Shown here piece by piece: positions 9,157 to 18,475 of a stretch of 64,000 nt of DNA. The DNA lies in the NCBI GenBank assembly GCA_003225055.1, contig QIAU01000148.1, positions 27,701 through 91,700 on the forward strand. The letters run 5' to 3'. The stretch is from Acidobacteriota bacterium (GTDB taxonomy: Bacteria; Acidobacteriota; Terriglobia; Terriglobales; Acidobacteriaceae). Made by a program: the position numbers and the translations under genes. Every line of letters starts with the position of its first letter. The stretch's first letter is position 1. The notes beneath the pieces were generated by a model. That model worked only from the letters and a program-made list of their open reading frames with translations, searched no databases and had not been told where the DNA came from.

Positions 9157-9813
9157 ATGCGCCTCGACCTGAAGCGCCTATTCCAGAAAAAACAAAAGCA
9201 AGAGCACAAGATCCTGCGCCAGATTCAGCGCACCGGCGACGTGCTGCAGTCCGAATACCATCGTGCCACGCCCGAGTGCCCGCATCCGGAGCGCTGGAGC
9301 ATGTACGACTCGATGACCGCCGAGGTCGAAGTGCTGGAATTCCTGCGCACGGTCGTAACTACCCTCAAACCCGAACTGGTGGTCGAGACCGGCACCTTCA
9401 GCGGCATCAGCACGCTTTCCATGGCCGAAGGCCTGAAACAAAACGCACGCGGAAAGGTCATCACCTGTGAATTCGATCCTCTCGTCTTCGCCGACGCTAA
9501 GAAACGTATTGAATCTTCTGGCCTCGCCCAGTGGATCGAATGCCGCAACCAGTCGAGCCTGGAAATGAAAGTAGACGGTCGAATCGACCTGTTTTTCAGC
9601 GACAGCGACATGCCGGTGCGCGAGCAGGAAGTTCGCCGCTTCCTGCCCCAGATCAACCCCTACGGCCTAATCCTCATGCACGACGCCAGTTCCCATCTGA
9701 AGCAGGTACGCGAAGCTGCCCTGAAGCTGGAGGCCGAAGGGCTGATCTCAGTCGTCCTCTTGCCCACTCCCCGGGGTCTGGTAATCGCGCAAAAGCGGGA
9801 AGGACGTAAGTAG
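9157..9813 (+). CDS. Class I SAM-dependent methyltransferase (Methyltransf_24-like)
   Basis: 218 residues. A basic N-terminal helix 'MRLDLKRLFQKKQKQEHK' is followed by a Rossmann methyltransferase fold: motif I 'LVVETGTFSGISTLSMA', the acidic strand 'VITCEFDPLVFADA', and 'RIDLFFSDSDM' then 'YGLILMHDAS', as in O-methyltransferase/cephalosporin hydroxylase-like enzymes. The acceptor is unknown. I placed the start at ATG 9157 because homology begins there and a -10 hexamer lies immediately upstream. Confidence 0.8.
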   Translation: MRLDLKRLFQKKQKQEHKILRQIQRTGDVLQSEYHRATPECPHPERWSMYDSMTAEVEVLEFLRTVVTTLKPELVVETGTFSGISTLSMAEGLKQNARGKVITCEFDPLVFADAKKRIESSGLAQWIECRNQSSLEMKVDGRIDLFFSDSDMPVREQEVRRFLPQINPYGLILMHDASSHLKQVREAALKLEAEGLISVVLLPTPRGLVIAQKREGRK

Positions 9814-9896
9814 GCAGGCGTTTCTCGCCCTTGCCCGTTGCCCGTTTCGGCGATACGATTCGCCCGTCAAGTACCTTGCCATCGCGGAGGTGACTC

Positions 9897-11036
9897 ATGC
9901 GTCGCAACTACCATTTCGCCGCCCTCATTCTCATTGTCATTCCGCTGTTTTCTCAGGCACAGCTCGACAAGATCGTGATTCCCGCGGGAACTCCGGAAGA
10001 CGTCGCCCTGTCGTCGATTTCCCGTGAGCAGGACGCGCCGAAGAAGCTGGCCATGTACCTGGACTTCGTGCAGCAGTTCTCCTCCAATCCGGCCGCCGTC
10101 GCGTATGGAAACTGGCAACTCGCCCAGGCATACCAGACTGCGGGCGACCTTGACAAGGCCATCGATTTTGGCAACAAGGCATTGGCCGCCTCGCCGCACA
10201 ATCTCGATATCCTGGTCTCACAAGCCAACATCGCTCAACAGATGAAGAGCAATGCCAAGCTGGTCGACTACGCCGTCCGAGGCGGAGAGGCTTACAACTC
10301 GATCGCCAACCAGACCAAGCCGGACACCATGAGTGACCAGGATTTTCGGAACCAGGTGGAGGGCGAGAAGAACTCAGCGAGGGGCGCCTATGATTTTCTC
10401 GAAGCGGCGGCTTTCAACGCGATCGCCGACGAGAAGGACCCCAAGGCCCGCATGGCGTACGTCGAGCGCTTCACCGCGGCCTTTCCTGACTCTCGTTTTC
10501 AAGACCAGGTGGCGCAATACGCCATGTACACGCTCGGCCCGGGGCAACTCAACGATCCAGCCCGCCTGGTTGCATACGGAGACAAAGCGCTCGCGGCGCA
10601 CCCGAACAACACTGCCACGCTGCTTCTGCTGGCTAATCACTACGTCGAAGACACCAAGCCCGCCAGCATCAGCAAAGCCGCCAGTTACGCCGAAAAAGTG
10701 ATAGCGCTTTCCAAGGCCGATGCGCCGGACGCCGACCAGCCGCGCAAGCTTTCGGCGGCCGTGGCCCATTCGACGTTGGGTTACGCATTGATGAAGCAGG
10801 ACCGGACGGCAGCCGCCATTGCGCATTTGAAGGCAGCGTCCGAGTTGCTGAAGGGTCACGACGACGTAGCCTATGCGACGGCGCTTTATCGCCTCGGCTG
10901 GGGCTACGCCAAGCTGAACAAGCTGACCGAAGCACGCGAAGTGCTGACGGAAGCGGTAAAGATTTCCGGCCCCATTCAGCAGCCGGCACAAGATCTGCTG
11001 GCCAAAGTAAACGCGGCCCGGGCAAAAGGGAAATAG
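9897..11036 (+). CDS. Exported tetratricopeptide-repeat protein
   Basis: 379 residues with a signal peptide (about 1-22, 'MRRNYHFAALILIVIPLFSQAQ') and TPR-like helix pairs. Examples are 'NWQLAQAYQTAGDLDKAIDFGNKALAASPHN' (about 62-92, read in two pieces), 'ATLYRLGWGYAKLNKLTEA'-type repeats near 330-360, and intervening helical segments. It probably acts as a periplasmic scaffold. A GGAGGTG ribosome binding site precedes ATG 9897. The gene stands alone between the methyltransferase and an epimerase gene. Confidence 0.8.
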   Translation: MRRNYHFAALILIVIPLFSQAQLDKIVIPAGTPEDVALSSISREQDAPKKLAMYLDFVQQFSSNPAAVAYGNWQLAQAYQTAGDLDKAIDFGNKALAASPHNLDILVSQANIAQQMKSNAKLVDYAVRGGEAYNSIANQTKPDTMSDQDFRNQVEGEKNSARGAYDFLEAAAFNAIADEKDPKARMAYVERFTAAFPDSRFQDQVAQYAMYTLGPGQLNDPARLVAYGDKALAAHPNNTATLLLLANHYVEDTKPASISKAASYAEKVIALSKADAPDADQPRKLSAAVAHSTLGYALMKQDRTAAAIAHLKAASELLKGHDDVAYATALYRLGWGYAKLNKLTEAREVLTEAVKISGPIQQPAQDLLAKVNAARAKGK

Positions 11037-11077
11037 TGGTGTTGTCGGGCGGGGATTTTGTCAGTTGTTGGTATCAG

Positions 11078-11140
11078 GGTACGGCCCTTAAGCCGTACCG
11101 ACGGAATGCCCACGCATGTACTCAGCGGCTTCGGCCGCTG
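11078..11140 (+). repeat. Two intergenic hairpins
   Basis: The first hairpin pairs GGTACGGC (11078-11085) with GCCGTACC (11092-11099). The second pairs CAGCGGC with GCCGCTG around a TTCG tetraloop (11123-11140). Neither is followed by a T-run, so they look like palindromic intergenic repeats and not intrinsic terminators. Confidence 0.55.
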
Positions 11141-11167
11141 AAGAGCTTCTAGCCACACGGAACTTCC

Positions 11168-12199
11168 ATGAGAGTCCTGGTCATCGGCGGCACCGGTTTC
11201 ATCGGCCCCAATGTGGTGCGCATCCTGACGGCCCAGGGGAACGAGATTGCCGTCGTCCACCGCGGCAAGAGTAACCCCTCGTTGCCGCCTGAAGTTCGTC
11301 AGATTCTTGCCGACCGTGCCCACCTCCGAGACAAGCGGCCCGAGATCGAGAGCTTCGGCCCTGAAGTTGTCATTGACCTGATCATCAGCTCGGGAGCGCA
11401 GGCAGAAGCCTTGATGCGAATGTGCCACGGCCTGACACGGCGAGTGCTGATGATCAGTAGCATGGATGTCTATCGCGCCTGTGGCGTGCTGCACGGAATC
11501 GACGCGGGTCCGCTTGAGCCGTTGCCCTTGACCGAGAATTCCGCGCTGCGCAGGACTCGGCATCCGTACCCTCCCGACCGCTTGAAGGCGGTGCGAGCTA
11601 TCTTTCCATGGATGGATGACGACTACGACAAGATTCCCGCGGAACGCGCTGTGATGAGCGACCCGGAGCTGCCGGGAACTGTCCTGCGGCTGCCCATGGT
11701 TTATGGGCCGGGTGATCCGCTGCATCGTTTCTATCCCATAGTGAAGAGAATTCTCGATGGCCGCCGAACCATCCTCTTTTCTGAGCCGCTGGCCGTCTGG
11801 CGCTCGCCGCGTGCATACGTCGAGAATGTTGCCGCTGCCATTGCGCTTGCCGCGGAACGAGACCAAGCCGCAGGGCGAATTTATAACGTCGCCGAATGGC
11901 CAGCCTTCTCAGAGTTGGAATGGGCAAAGAAAATCGCCGCCCAGATGCGCTGGCAGGGAGAATTCGTCGTCATCCCGCCGGAGCGAGCCCCCAAGCATCT
12001 CCTGCCGCCCCCCGGAAACATTGCCCAGCACTGGGTAGCAAGTTCAGAACGTATTCGTGGCGAGCTCGCGTATCGTGAGCCTGTTCCACTGGAGGAAGCC
12101 ATTCGCCGATCTGCGGAATGGGAAGCGGCGAATCCGCCTGTTGGCGCTACCTTTTACCAGTTTGACTATGCTGCGGAAGACGCGGCGCTCGCCGCCTGA
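11168..12199 (+). CDS. NAD-dependent epimerase/dehydratase (extended SDR)
   Basis: 343 residues with the extended-SDR nucleotide loop 'VIGGTGFIGPNVVRIL' at the N terminus, a strand ending 'LMISSMDVYRA', and the structural 'RLPMVYGPGD' motif. The canonical YxxxK is not obvious; 'YDKIPAERAV' occupies the matching region, as in several NAD-dependent epimerase relatives of unknown substrate. Domain length and order are normal. Cytosolic. Confidence 0.82.
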   Translation: MRVLVIGGTGFIGPNVVRILTAQGNEIAVVHRGKSNPSLPPEVRQILADRAHLRDKRPEIESFGPEVVIDLIISSGAQAEALMRMCHGLTRRVLMISSMDVYRACGVLHGIDAGPLEPLPLTENSALRRTRHPYPPDRLKAVRAIFPWMDDDYDKIPAERAVMSDPELPGTVLRLPMVYGPGDPLHRFYPIVKRILDGRRTILFSEPLAVWRSPRAYVENVAAAIALAAERDQAAGRIYNVAEWPAFSELEWAKKIAAQMRWQGEFVVIPPERAPKHLLPPPGNIAQHWVASSERIRGELAYREPVPLEEAIRRSAEWEAANPPVGATFYQFDYAAEDAALAA

Positions 12200-12203
12200 A
12201 AAC

Positions 12204-12938
12204 TCAGTGTTGAACGAGATCATCGGAGAGCAGATGGGCTTTCATGGCGAGGTTGTGCCCACGTTGCAGATCGCCCACCTTAAGCGCGGCGTGAGCCTGC
12301 GTAATGAAAGCTCGAATTTGCTCCACCATAGCCCGCTCGTTTGCGGTTAGGGAGCGTCCTCGGGTGCGCTTGAGGTTTTCTTCGGTGGACGCCAATAGCT
12401 GGTTAATACTCTGCCGCGAGCGCGACGCCTCGTCCCGCGACATGCCGGGAGCCAGCTGGCCGCTAGGCTCGGGCGCGCCGCCATTGCGCACCACAACCTT
12501 CCTTGGTTCCGAGTTTGCCGGAGGCGGGTCCTTTTTCGTCGTCGCCGCCTTCGTGCCCCTGCCTTTTCGCGCCGGCGGTTTTCGAGATGGCTCCACTTCC
12601 GGCGCTGGTTTTTCTGGCACGGCTTGGGGCGGTTGCGCGGGAGCCGGGTTAGCGGGAGCCGGCGGCGGCGTGGGCTGCTGCGGTTGTTCCTGGGGTGGTT
12701 GTGCCTGCGGTTGCGTTTCTCCGGGTTCCGGAGGCTTGCCCTCAGGGGGCGGTGGCTGCTGCTCGGGCTTCTCCTGAGGCTGCCTGTCCTTCGGCGATGG
12801 CTCCTGCTGTTTCGGAGCTGTCTGCCCTGAGTTGGGGTCAGGCGTCTGCTGTGACGTTGGCGTCTGCGGGAAATACGAATGAGTTGGCGAAGACGGGCCC
12901 AGCAAAGCCCATAGTCCGAGGATAAAGGCCAGAATCAT
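12204..12938 (-). CDS. Proline-rich protein with conserved C-terminal helical domain
   Basis: 244 residues. An N-terminal hydrophobic helix ('MILAFILGLWALLG', signal anchor or signal peptide) precedes about 100 residues of Pro/Gln/Glu/Lys low-complexity linker. Then comes a basic patch and a compact C-terminal helical domain (about 175-244) with 'SINQLLASTEENLKR' and 'AHAALKVGDLQRG'. The linker looks built to span the envelope. I chose ATG 12938, preceded by GGGA; a TTG at 13025 in frame is an alternative. It is the last gene of the minus-strand set after the kinase. Function unknown. Confidence 0.7.
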   Translation of the reverse strand: MILAFILGLWALLGPSSPTHSYFPQTPTSQQTPDPNSGQTAPKQQEPSPKDRQPQEKPEQQPPPPEGKPPEPGETQPQAQPPQEQPQQPTPPPAPANPAPAQPPQAVPEKPAPEVEPSRKPPARKGRGTKAATTKKDPPPANSEPRKVVVRNGGAPEPSGQLAPGMSRDEASRSRQSINQLLASTEENLKRTRGRSLTANERAMVEQIRAFITQAHAALKVGDLQRGHNLAMKAHLLSDDLVQH

Positions 12939-13026
12939 ATTGTCCCAGCGCCGGCGGCCGGTGCGAAAAGCGAGGGGTGCTTCGAGAATTCTAAATCCGT
13001 ACGCTGTTTCTTGTCCCAGGCGCAAA

Positions 13027-14901
13027 TCACCCCTGGGCAGTAACTTCTTTCTCCTTCAGAGTCTCGCCAGGCAATTCTGTCAGCGGCAGCCGCAGACGGA
13101 AGGTTGTGCCTTGTCCTTCCGCCGATTCGAAGTCGACCGACCCGTAATGCCACTGCATGATCTGGTAGGTCTGTGCCAGGCCAATGCCGCTGCCGCCCTT
13201 TTTGGTCGTGAAGTACAGCTCGAAGATCTTCTCCTGAATCTCTTTGGGAATGCCGTTGCCCTGGTCTCGCACCTCGATGACGGCATTGCCGTTGTCCCGG
13301 CGGGCGGCAATCCTCAAGGCGCCTCCGCGGGGCATCGCCTGTTCTCCGTTGATTACGACGTTCAACAGCGCCTGTTTCATAAAATCAATATCAACTTTAA
13401 CCGGCAGAGGCACGGGGGGAAGTTCGCGCACAATGCGCACACCGTGTACTTCCGCATCCGGCAGCGCCAGCAAACCTACTTCGTCGATCAGTTGCCGCAG
13501 GTCGACCTCCTCGATGTGGAGTTCGCGCTGGCGCGTGAAGTCGACCAAGGTCTGGACCACCCGATCCAGGCGGTGAATTTCGCTTTCGATGATGTCCATG
13601 TGACGGCGCGTATCCGGATCGGCCTGCTTTAATTTGTTTTGCAGGAGCTGCAAGTGCAACACGATGGCGTTGATCGGATTTTTCACTTCGTGCGCCACGC
13701 CGCGCGTGATGCGTCCGCTGGCCGACAAACGCCGCGAGGTTTCGATTTCATCCTCGATGCGTCGCACCGATTCGTTGTCCCGCATGGTGAGTAAGGCGCC
13801 GATATGCGTTCCGCCCTGCTGAATGAAGTCCAGCGAAACCTGCACCGACTTTCCCTCCGGTGCCTTAACCTCGCGCTGCGGGATCGGACGCTGCCGCTCG
13901 AACGCATCCAGCACGACCGTCCCCAGCGCGGAAGAATCTGAAAATATTTCGTTGACGGTGTGACCCAGCATCTCCGCGCGAGGCCGGCCCAGAAAACGTT
14001 CTGCCGAGGCGCTGACCAGCACTACCCGGAACTCTTCGGTAAACAGCATCAAGCCGTCCTGCAGGTTGGCCATGATCTGGTCAACGTTGTCCTTGAGGGC
14101 CGAGAATATCTCCTTCGTGTCGCGCATCTGCCGCCCAAGATGAGCGATCTTCAGCGTCACCAGACCATACTCGTCGTGAGTTGCCTCCGGTTCGGCCAAT
14201 ACTTCGGTGGTCTCACCGGCGCTTACACTGTCCAAACTGCGGCTGATCCGCTCCAAGGGACCTAGCGCCAGGTGAGAAAGTCCGGCCGCGAGGATGAGCG
14301 AAGTCAGCAAGGCAAGGGAAGAGTAGACCACGGCCCGCCGCAGGTGAGGCGTTACCTCGCTCTTCAGAAAGACAGTCGAAACGCCCACCCGAACCGTGCC
14401 GAAAGGTCTTTCGTCCAACTCCAGCGGCATGCGAATCTCGAAAACTGCCGCCGGGCTGTAAACGATCGCCAGTTGCCGGCGGAAGCTGGTGTCGCGCACA
14501 AAGGCAAAATCCGGCCGCTCCGGCATGTGTTTTCCGATCAGGTCGGTATTGGTATGCAACAGGGCCTTGTTGTTGATGTCAACGATGGCCGCGTCGTAGA
14601 TGATCGGCCAGTTTCCGACCACCGACTCCAGCATGTCGTTGAGATTCACATCCTCGGAGAGATATTCCGCGATGCCCGCGCGCAACGCTGCCGGATCGTT
14701 GGTGTCAATCCGCGTGCTGCTCAGATCGGGCTGAGCGTTGTAGGTGGCGTACGCCAGTTGCTCGCTGAGCAGAGAGGCCGCTTCATAGGCGGAAGTAATT
14801 CGCTGCCGGAGCAGTTCGGAAATGTAAACGTAAGAGAAGGCCACCACCAGCAGGAAAACCATCAAGGTGATGCCCAATACGATTTTGGTTTTGCGGCGCA
14901 T
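13027..14901 (-). CDS. NtrB-type sensor histidine kinase
   Basis: 624 residues. Transmembrane helix 1 lies at about 7-29, an extracytoplasmic sensor region at about 30-180, helix 2 at about 190-215 and HAMP at about 216-270. A PAS domain follows at about 275-390. HisKA carries the H-box RGVAHEVKNPINAI, and HATPase shows the N box 'NVVINGEQAM', 'DQGNGIP' and 'GGSGIGLAQTYQIM'. It autophosphorylates on His and passes the phosphate to a partner regulator, here surely the sigma-54 regulator encoded 72 nt upstream on the same strand. Confidence 0.93.
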   Translation of the reverse strand: MRRKTKIVLGITLMVFLLVVAFSYVYISELLRQRITSAYEAASLLSEQLAYATYNAQPDLSSTRIDTNDPAALRAGIAEYLSEDVNLNDMLESVVGNWPIIYDAAIVDINNKALLHTNTDLIGKHMPERPDFAFVRDTSFRRQLAIVYSPAAVFEIRMPLELDERPFGTVRVGVSTVFLKSEVTPHLRRAVVYSSLALLTSLILAAGLSHLALGPLERISRSLDSVSAGETTEVLAEPEATHDEYGLVTLKIAHLGRQMRDTKEIFSALKDNVDQIMANLQDGLMLFTEEFRVVLVSASAERFLGRPRAEMLGHTVNEIFSDSSALGTVVLDAFERQRPIPQREVKAPEGKSVQVSLDFIQQGGTHIGALLTMRDNESVRRIEDEIETSRRLSASGRITRGVAHEVKNPINAIVLHLQLLQNKLKQADPDTRRHMDIIESEIHRLDRVVQTLVDFTRQRELHIEEVDLRQLIDEVGLLALPDAEVHGVRIVRELPPVPLPVKVDIDFMKQALLNVVINGEQAMPRGGALRIAARRDNGNAVIEVRDQGNGIPKEIQEKIFELYFTTKKGGSGIGLAQTYQIMQWHYGSVDFESAEGQGTTFRLRLPLTELPGETLKEKEVTAQG

Positions 14902-14973
14902 AAATCAGCAGCGAGACAAACGGCTGATCTTTAAAGAAGTGGCGGCCGAGCCCAACTCACCCGTTTCCCGAAA

Positions 14974-16404
14974 CTATTCCTCCTCTTTCGCGGCGGCGAC
15001 GTCGGCCTGCGCGCTGCCGTACTCCTTCAGCTTATTATGCAAGGTTTTCAGGCTGATGCCGAGTATTTCCGCAGCCCGGGTCTTGTTATTGCTGGTCGCC
15101 TCCAGGGTCTTCAGAATGAGCAGCTTCTCGGCTTGCTCGACGGTCGTGCCCACCCCCAGGCGCACGGCATCGGGATCGCTGGCTGCCGCCCGCACCGTGC
15201 CTTGGCCGAAGCCCGGCGGCAGATGCTTGGTCTCAATCACCGATGCTTCACAGACGATGACGGCCCGTTCCAACGTATTGCGCAGTTCACGTACGTTCCC
15301 GGGCCACGAGTAGTTCTGGAATACGTGCAGCACCGCCTCGCTGATCGTGCCCACTTTGCGTCCATGCTTGGCATTCATTTCGGTTAGCAGGGCCTGCACC
15401 AGCTCGGGCAAATCCTCTTTGTGTTCCCTCAGCGGTGGCATGTGGATGTTGAAGACGTTTAAGCGGTAATAAAGATCATTGCGCAGTTCGCCGCGAGCGA
15501 CCGCTTCGTCCGGCACTTTGTTCGTCGCCGCCAGCACTCGCACATCCACCGTCGTTTCCACCTTGCTGCCCAAACGCCGCAGCTTGCGGTCTTCGAGAAC
15601 GCGCAGCAACTTGGCCTGGGTCGCGACCGGCATTTCTCCGATCTCGTCCAACAACAGGGTGCCGCCCTCGGCCAGCTCGAAACATCCCGTGCGCCGCTCC
15701 AGCGCGCCGGTAAAGGCGCCCTTTTCGTGGCCGAAGATTTCGCTCTCGATCAGAGTTTCAGGGATGGCCGCACAATTAATTGCGATGAAAGGTTTGCTGC
15801 GCCGCGGGCTCAGTTCGTGAATGGTGCGAGCAACCAGTTCCTTGCCGGTTCCGCTGGCGCCCGTGATCAGGACTGATGCCGTACTGGGCGCCACCATCTC
15901 GGTAAGCCGGAAGAGTTCCTGCATCTTCTTGGAGCTTCCCACCAGCGAGCCCAGCGACCCGGCATCGCGCAACTTGCGCCGGGTGACTTCAAGTTCGGCG
16001 CGCGTCCCCAGCAGCGCGGAGGCGTTCTGCAGGATGGCCCGCAGCCGGTTGGTGTCGATGGGCTTCTGAATATAGTCGTAGGCGCCCATGCGCATCGCCT
16101 GGACCGCACTGTCGATCGTGCCTTGTGCCGTCACCATGATCACGGCGACAGCCTGGGCGTGCCCTTCCATCTTCTCGAGCAGCTCCAGCCCGTTCATGCG
16201 TGGCATTTTCATATCGGTAACGACGATGGAAGGCGACCAGGTATTCACCTTCTCCAGACCTTCCATGCCGTCGCGGGCGGTTTCCGTGCGGTAGCCCCAG
16301 GCTGAGATCAGTTCAGCCAGGCCGGTTCGCTCGTTTTCCTCATCCTCAATGATCAGGACTTTCTCGTGGTTCATAGGAGGTTTGACGTCATTATTGTGGC
16401 TCAT
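14974..16404 (-). CDS. Sigma-54-dependent response regulator (NtrC family)
   Basis: 476 residues. The receiver (about 10-125) has 'LIIEDEENE', the phosphoacceptor Asp in 'VVTDMKMPRMNG' and a Lys in 'YIQKPI'. The AAA+ domain (about 150-385) has Walker A GASGTGKE, the sigma-54-contacting GAFTGA loop and 'LLDEIGEM'. The Fis-type HTH ends the protein ('NNKTRAAEILGISLKTLHNKL'). I took ATG 16404, as the receiver begins soon after; ATG 16374 is also possible. It leads a minus-strand operon with the kinase and the Pro-rich gene. Targets are not visible. Confidence 0.95.
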   Translation of the reverse strand: MSHNNDVKPPMNHEKVLIIEDEENERTGLAELISAWGYRTETARDGMEGLEKVNTWSPSIVVTDMKMPRMNGLELLEKMEGHAQAVAVIMVTAQGTIDSAVQAMRMGAYDYIQKPIDTNRLRAILQNASALLGTRAELEVTRRKLRDAGSLGSLVGSSKKMQELFRLTEMVAPSTASVLITGASGTGKELVARTIHELSPRRSKPFIAINCAAIPETLIESEIFGHEKGAFTGALERRTGCFELAEGGTLLLDEIGEMPVATQAKLLRVLEDRKLRRLGSKVETTVDVRVLAATNKVPDEAVARGELRNDLYYRLNVFNIHMPPLREHKEDLPELVQALLTEMNAKHGRKVGTISEAVLHVFQNYSWPGNVRELRNTLERAVIVCEASVIETKHLPPGFGQGTVRAAASDPDAVRLGVGTTVEQAEKLLILKTLEATSNNKTRAAEILGISLKTLHNKLKEYGSAQADVAAAKEEE

Positions 16405-16686
16405 GACGAATTCCGGCAAGCTGCGGGTGACTGGCCTCTGCCCCGCTAACTTTGGTGAGACCACAGACGAAAGAATATCAGTATGAGACTGCAAAACACT
16501 GTAGCTCAGAAACGGCTTTCCCACCAGCCCCGTCCATCGCCGTCCCCCTCCACCGCCGAGCTCCTCGAACTTATTTACTATGTTTTGTTTTCACAGAGGC
16601 GTGCTGTAGAATTTTCTCTACTTCGTCAGGCCCCTTTCCATTAATTAATTGTTAAGAAGTCCGCCTCATTCCTCCCGGAGGTCTAC

Positions 16687-18315
16687 ATGTCACTTCGCCG
16701 CTACGGACTTGGTAGCCGGGTGAGAGTAACCGGCTCTCTGTTGGTGTTCGTCGTCGCTCTCATCTCTATCGCGACACATGCGCAGCAGGAAAATCCCCCG
16801 AAGGTCGATATTCTTGCGGGCTATCAATGGTTGAATCCAGGCGGCAATATGCCAACCAATGTTGGCGGAACGGTTCAGTCCACCAAGCTGCCCAGTCTGC
16901 CGCGCGGTTTTGCTTTGGCCTTGGGCGTTAACCCTTATCCGAATGTCGGGCTGGAGTTTGACTTCGGCTACAACTTTCAGAGCGGAGGTCTCAACAACTC
17001 CACGTTTTCCGGGGGACCTCGCTTCACCTGGAGAACGGAAGGGGTCAATTTCTTTGGGCACACCTTGGTTGGACTTAATCGGCTCGAAGTACCGGGCTTT
17101 GGCAATCACAATGGAGTCGGGGGGATCCTGGGCGGCGGCATTGATGTCACGGCAGGCCGCCACCTGAGCATCCGCTTGATCGAGGCCGACTATCAGGTGG
17201 CGCATCAGAATTTTGCCGGTAGAGTGCCGGCGAGTCTTAAGGACCTGGAGCGCCCGAACTACCAGGGAGTGCGTCTGCGCGGCGGTTTGGTTTTCAACCT
17301 TGGCGGCGGCGCTCCCTCCCTCGCACCGTCCGCCAGTTGCTCGGCGCAACCTACGGAGGTCATGGTCGGCGAGCCCGTCACGGTCACCGCCACTCCAAAC
17401 AACTTCAATCCTAAGCACACGGTCAGCTACAACTGGACCAGCACCGGCGGAAAGATCACGGGCAAGGACAACGCCCGAAGTATCGACACCAACGGTCTGG
17501 CCGGCGGCTCCTACACCGCCACGGCGCGGATCACCGATCCCAAGGCGAAGAAGAATAACCAAGCCAGCTGCAATGCCCAGTTCACGGTCAAAGAGCCTCC
17601 CAAGAACCCGCCGACGATGAGCTGTACCGCGAGTCCGACCTCGTTGCCGGCGGGCGCGACGGCCACCATCACCTGCGACTGCAAGAGCCCGGACAACGTT
17701 CCGGTGAGTGTGGCTGGTTGGAACGCAACCGGGGGAACGATCTCGGGCACCGGCAATACTGCCACTTTGAACCCGGCGGGGGCCTCTCCGGGAACGATCA
17801 CGGTGAGCGCAACCTGCACCGACTCGCGCGGCTTAACCGCCTCCGCCAACTCCGAGGTGACGATCGAGGCTCCGCCTCCGCCACCGCCGCAGGCCAGCAA
17901 ACTCAGCGACTGCAGCTATCCGAACAAAACTAGGCCCTGGCGGGTCGACAACACCTGCAAGGCAGTGCTGGACGACGTGGCACAAGCACTGAAAAACCAA
18001 GCTGACGCCAAGCTCGTAGTCGTGGGCTTTGCCGATCCTGATGAGCTCAAAAGGCGCAAGAACCTCGCGGGTGAGCGCGCCGTGGACGTCAAGGCCTATC
18101 TTTCCGGAGGCGAGGCCAAACAGGCTATCGATCCCAGCCGCATCGAGACGCGCACCGGTCCGGGCGGCGGCCAGAAGACCGAGCACTGGATTGTTCCCCC
18201 AGGGGCGAGCTTCACTGAGCCGGAGACCCAACCGGTGGATGAAAGCACAGTGAAACCGATTCCTGATCATCCCGCCGCAGCCGCCAAGAAGAAACCGGCC
18301 AAGAAGGCCGAGTAG
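16687..18315 (+). CDS. Outer-membrane beta-barrel protein with Ig-like domains and OmpA-like C terminus
   Basis: 542 residues. A signal peptide (about 1-35) precedes a barrel-like domain (about 40-205) with alternating aromatic strands ('VDILAGYQWLNPGG', 'GLEFDFGYNF'). Two Cys-containing Ig/PKD-like modules follow (about 215-305 and 310-400, each opening with 'SC.A.PT'), then a Pro hinge. An OmpA/MotB-like domain (about 405-520) has 'LVVVGFADPDELKRRKNLAGERA'. A Lys/Ala tail ends it. It probably links the outer membrane to peptidoglycan. A CGGAGGT ribosome binding site precedes ATG 16687. It is divergent from the two-component operon. Confidence 0.82.
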   Translation: MSLRRYGLGSRVRVTGSLLVFVVALISIATHAQQENPPKVDILAGYQWLNPGGNMPTNVGGTVQSTKLPSLPRGFALALGVNPYPNVGLEFDFGYNFQSGGLNNSTFSGGPRFTWRTEGVNFFGHTLVGLNRLEVPGFGNHNGVGGILGGGIDVTAGRHLSIRLIEADYQVAHQNFAGRVPASLKDLERPNYQGVRLRGGLVFNLGGGAPSLAPSASCSAQPTEVMVGEPVTVTATPNNFNPKHTVSYNWTSTGGKITGKDNARSIDTNGLAGGSYTATARITDPKAKKNNQASCNAQFTVKEPPKNPPTMSCTASPTSLPAGATATITCDCKSPDNVPVSVAGWNATGGTISGTGNTATLNPAGASPGTITVSATCTDSRGLTASANSEVTIEAPPPPPPQASKLSDCSYPNKTRPWRVDNTCKAVLDDVAQALKNQADAKLVVVGFADPDELKRRKNLAGERAVDVKAYLSGGEAKQAIDPSRIETRTGPGGGQKTEHWIVPPGASFTEPETQPVDESTVKPIPDHPAAAAKKKPAKKAE

Positions 18316-18327
18316 GGACCCCAAATC

Positions 18328-18364
18328 AGGGCTGGTCAGGACGCTCCGCCGTCCGACCGGCCCT
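18328..18364 (+). terminator. Probable intrinsic terminator after the OmpA-like gene
   Basis: AGGGCTGGTC pairs with GACCGGCCCT (one G-T wobble), and an inner GGAC/GTCC extends the stem past a bulged A. The following bases are T-rich but broken by C and G. It lies 12 nt after the stop. Confidence 0.55.
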
Positions 18365-18475
18365 TTGCCTTCTTTGCCCTTAAGTAACTTGCTGGCAGGG
18401 TGTTACCCTGTCACTCTGATGCCATCCCTGGACTCCCCGCAGGGTCAACCACACCACAAGGGGCGCATCGGAAGT

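Noticed and set aside
11078..11140. Hairpins as terminator of the TPR gene
   Set aside because: Strong stems but no following T-run; more likely palindromic repeats.
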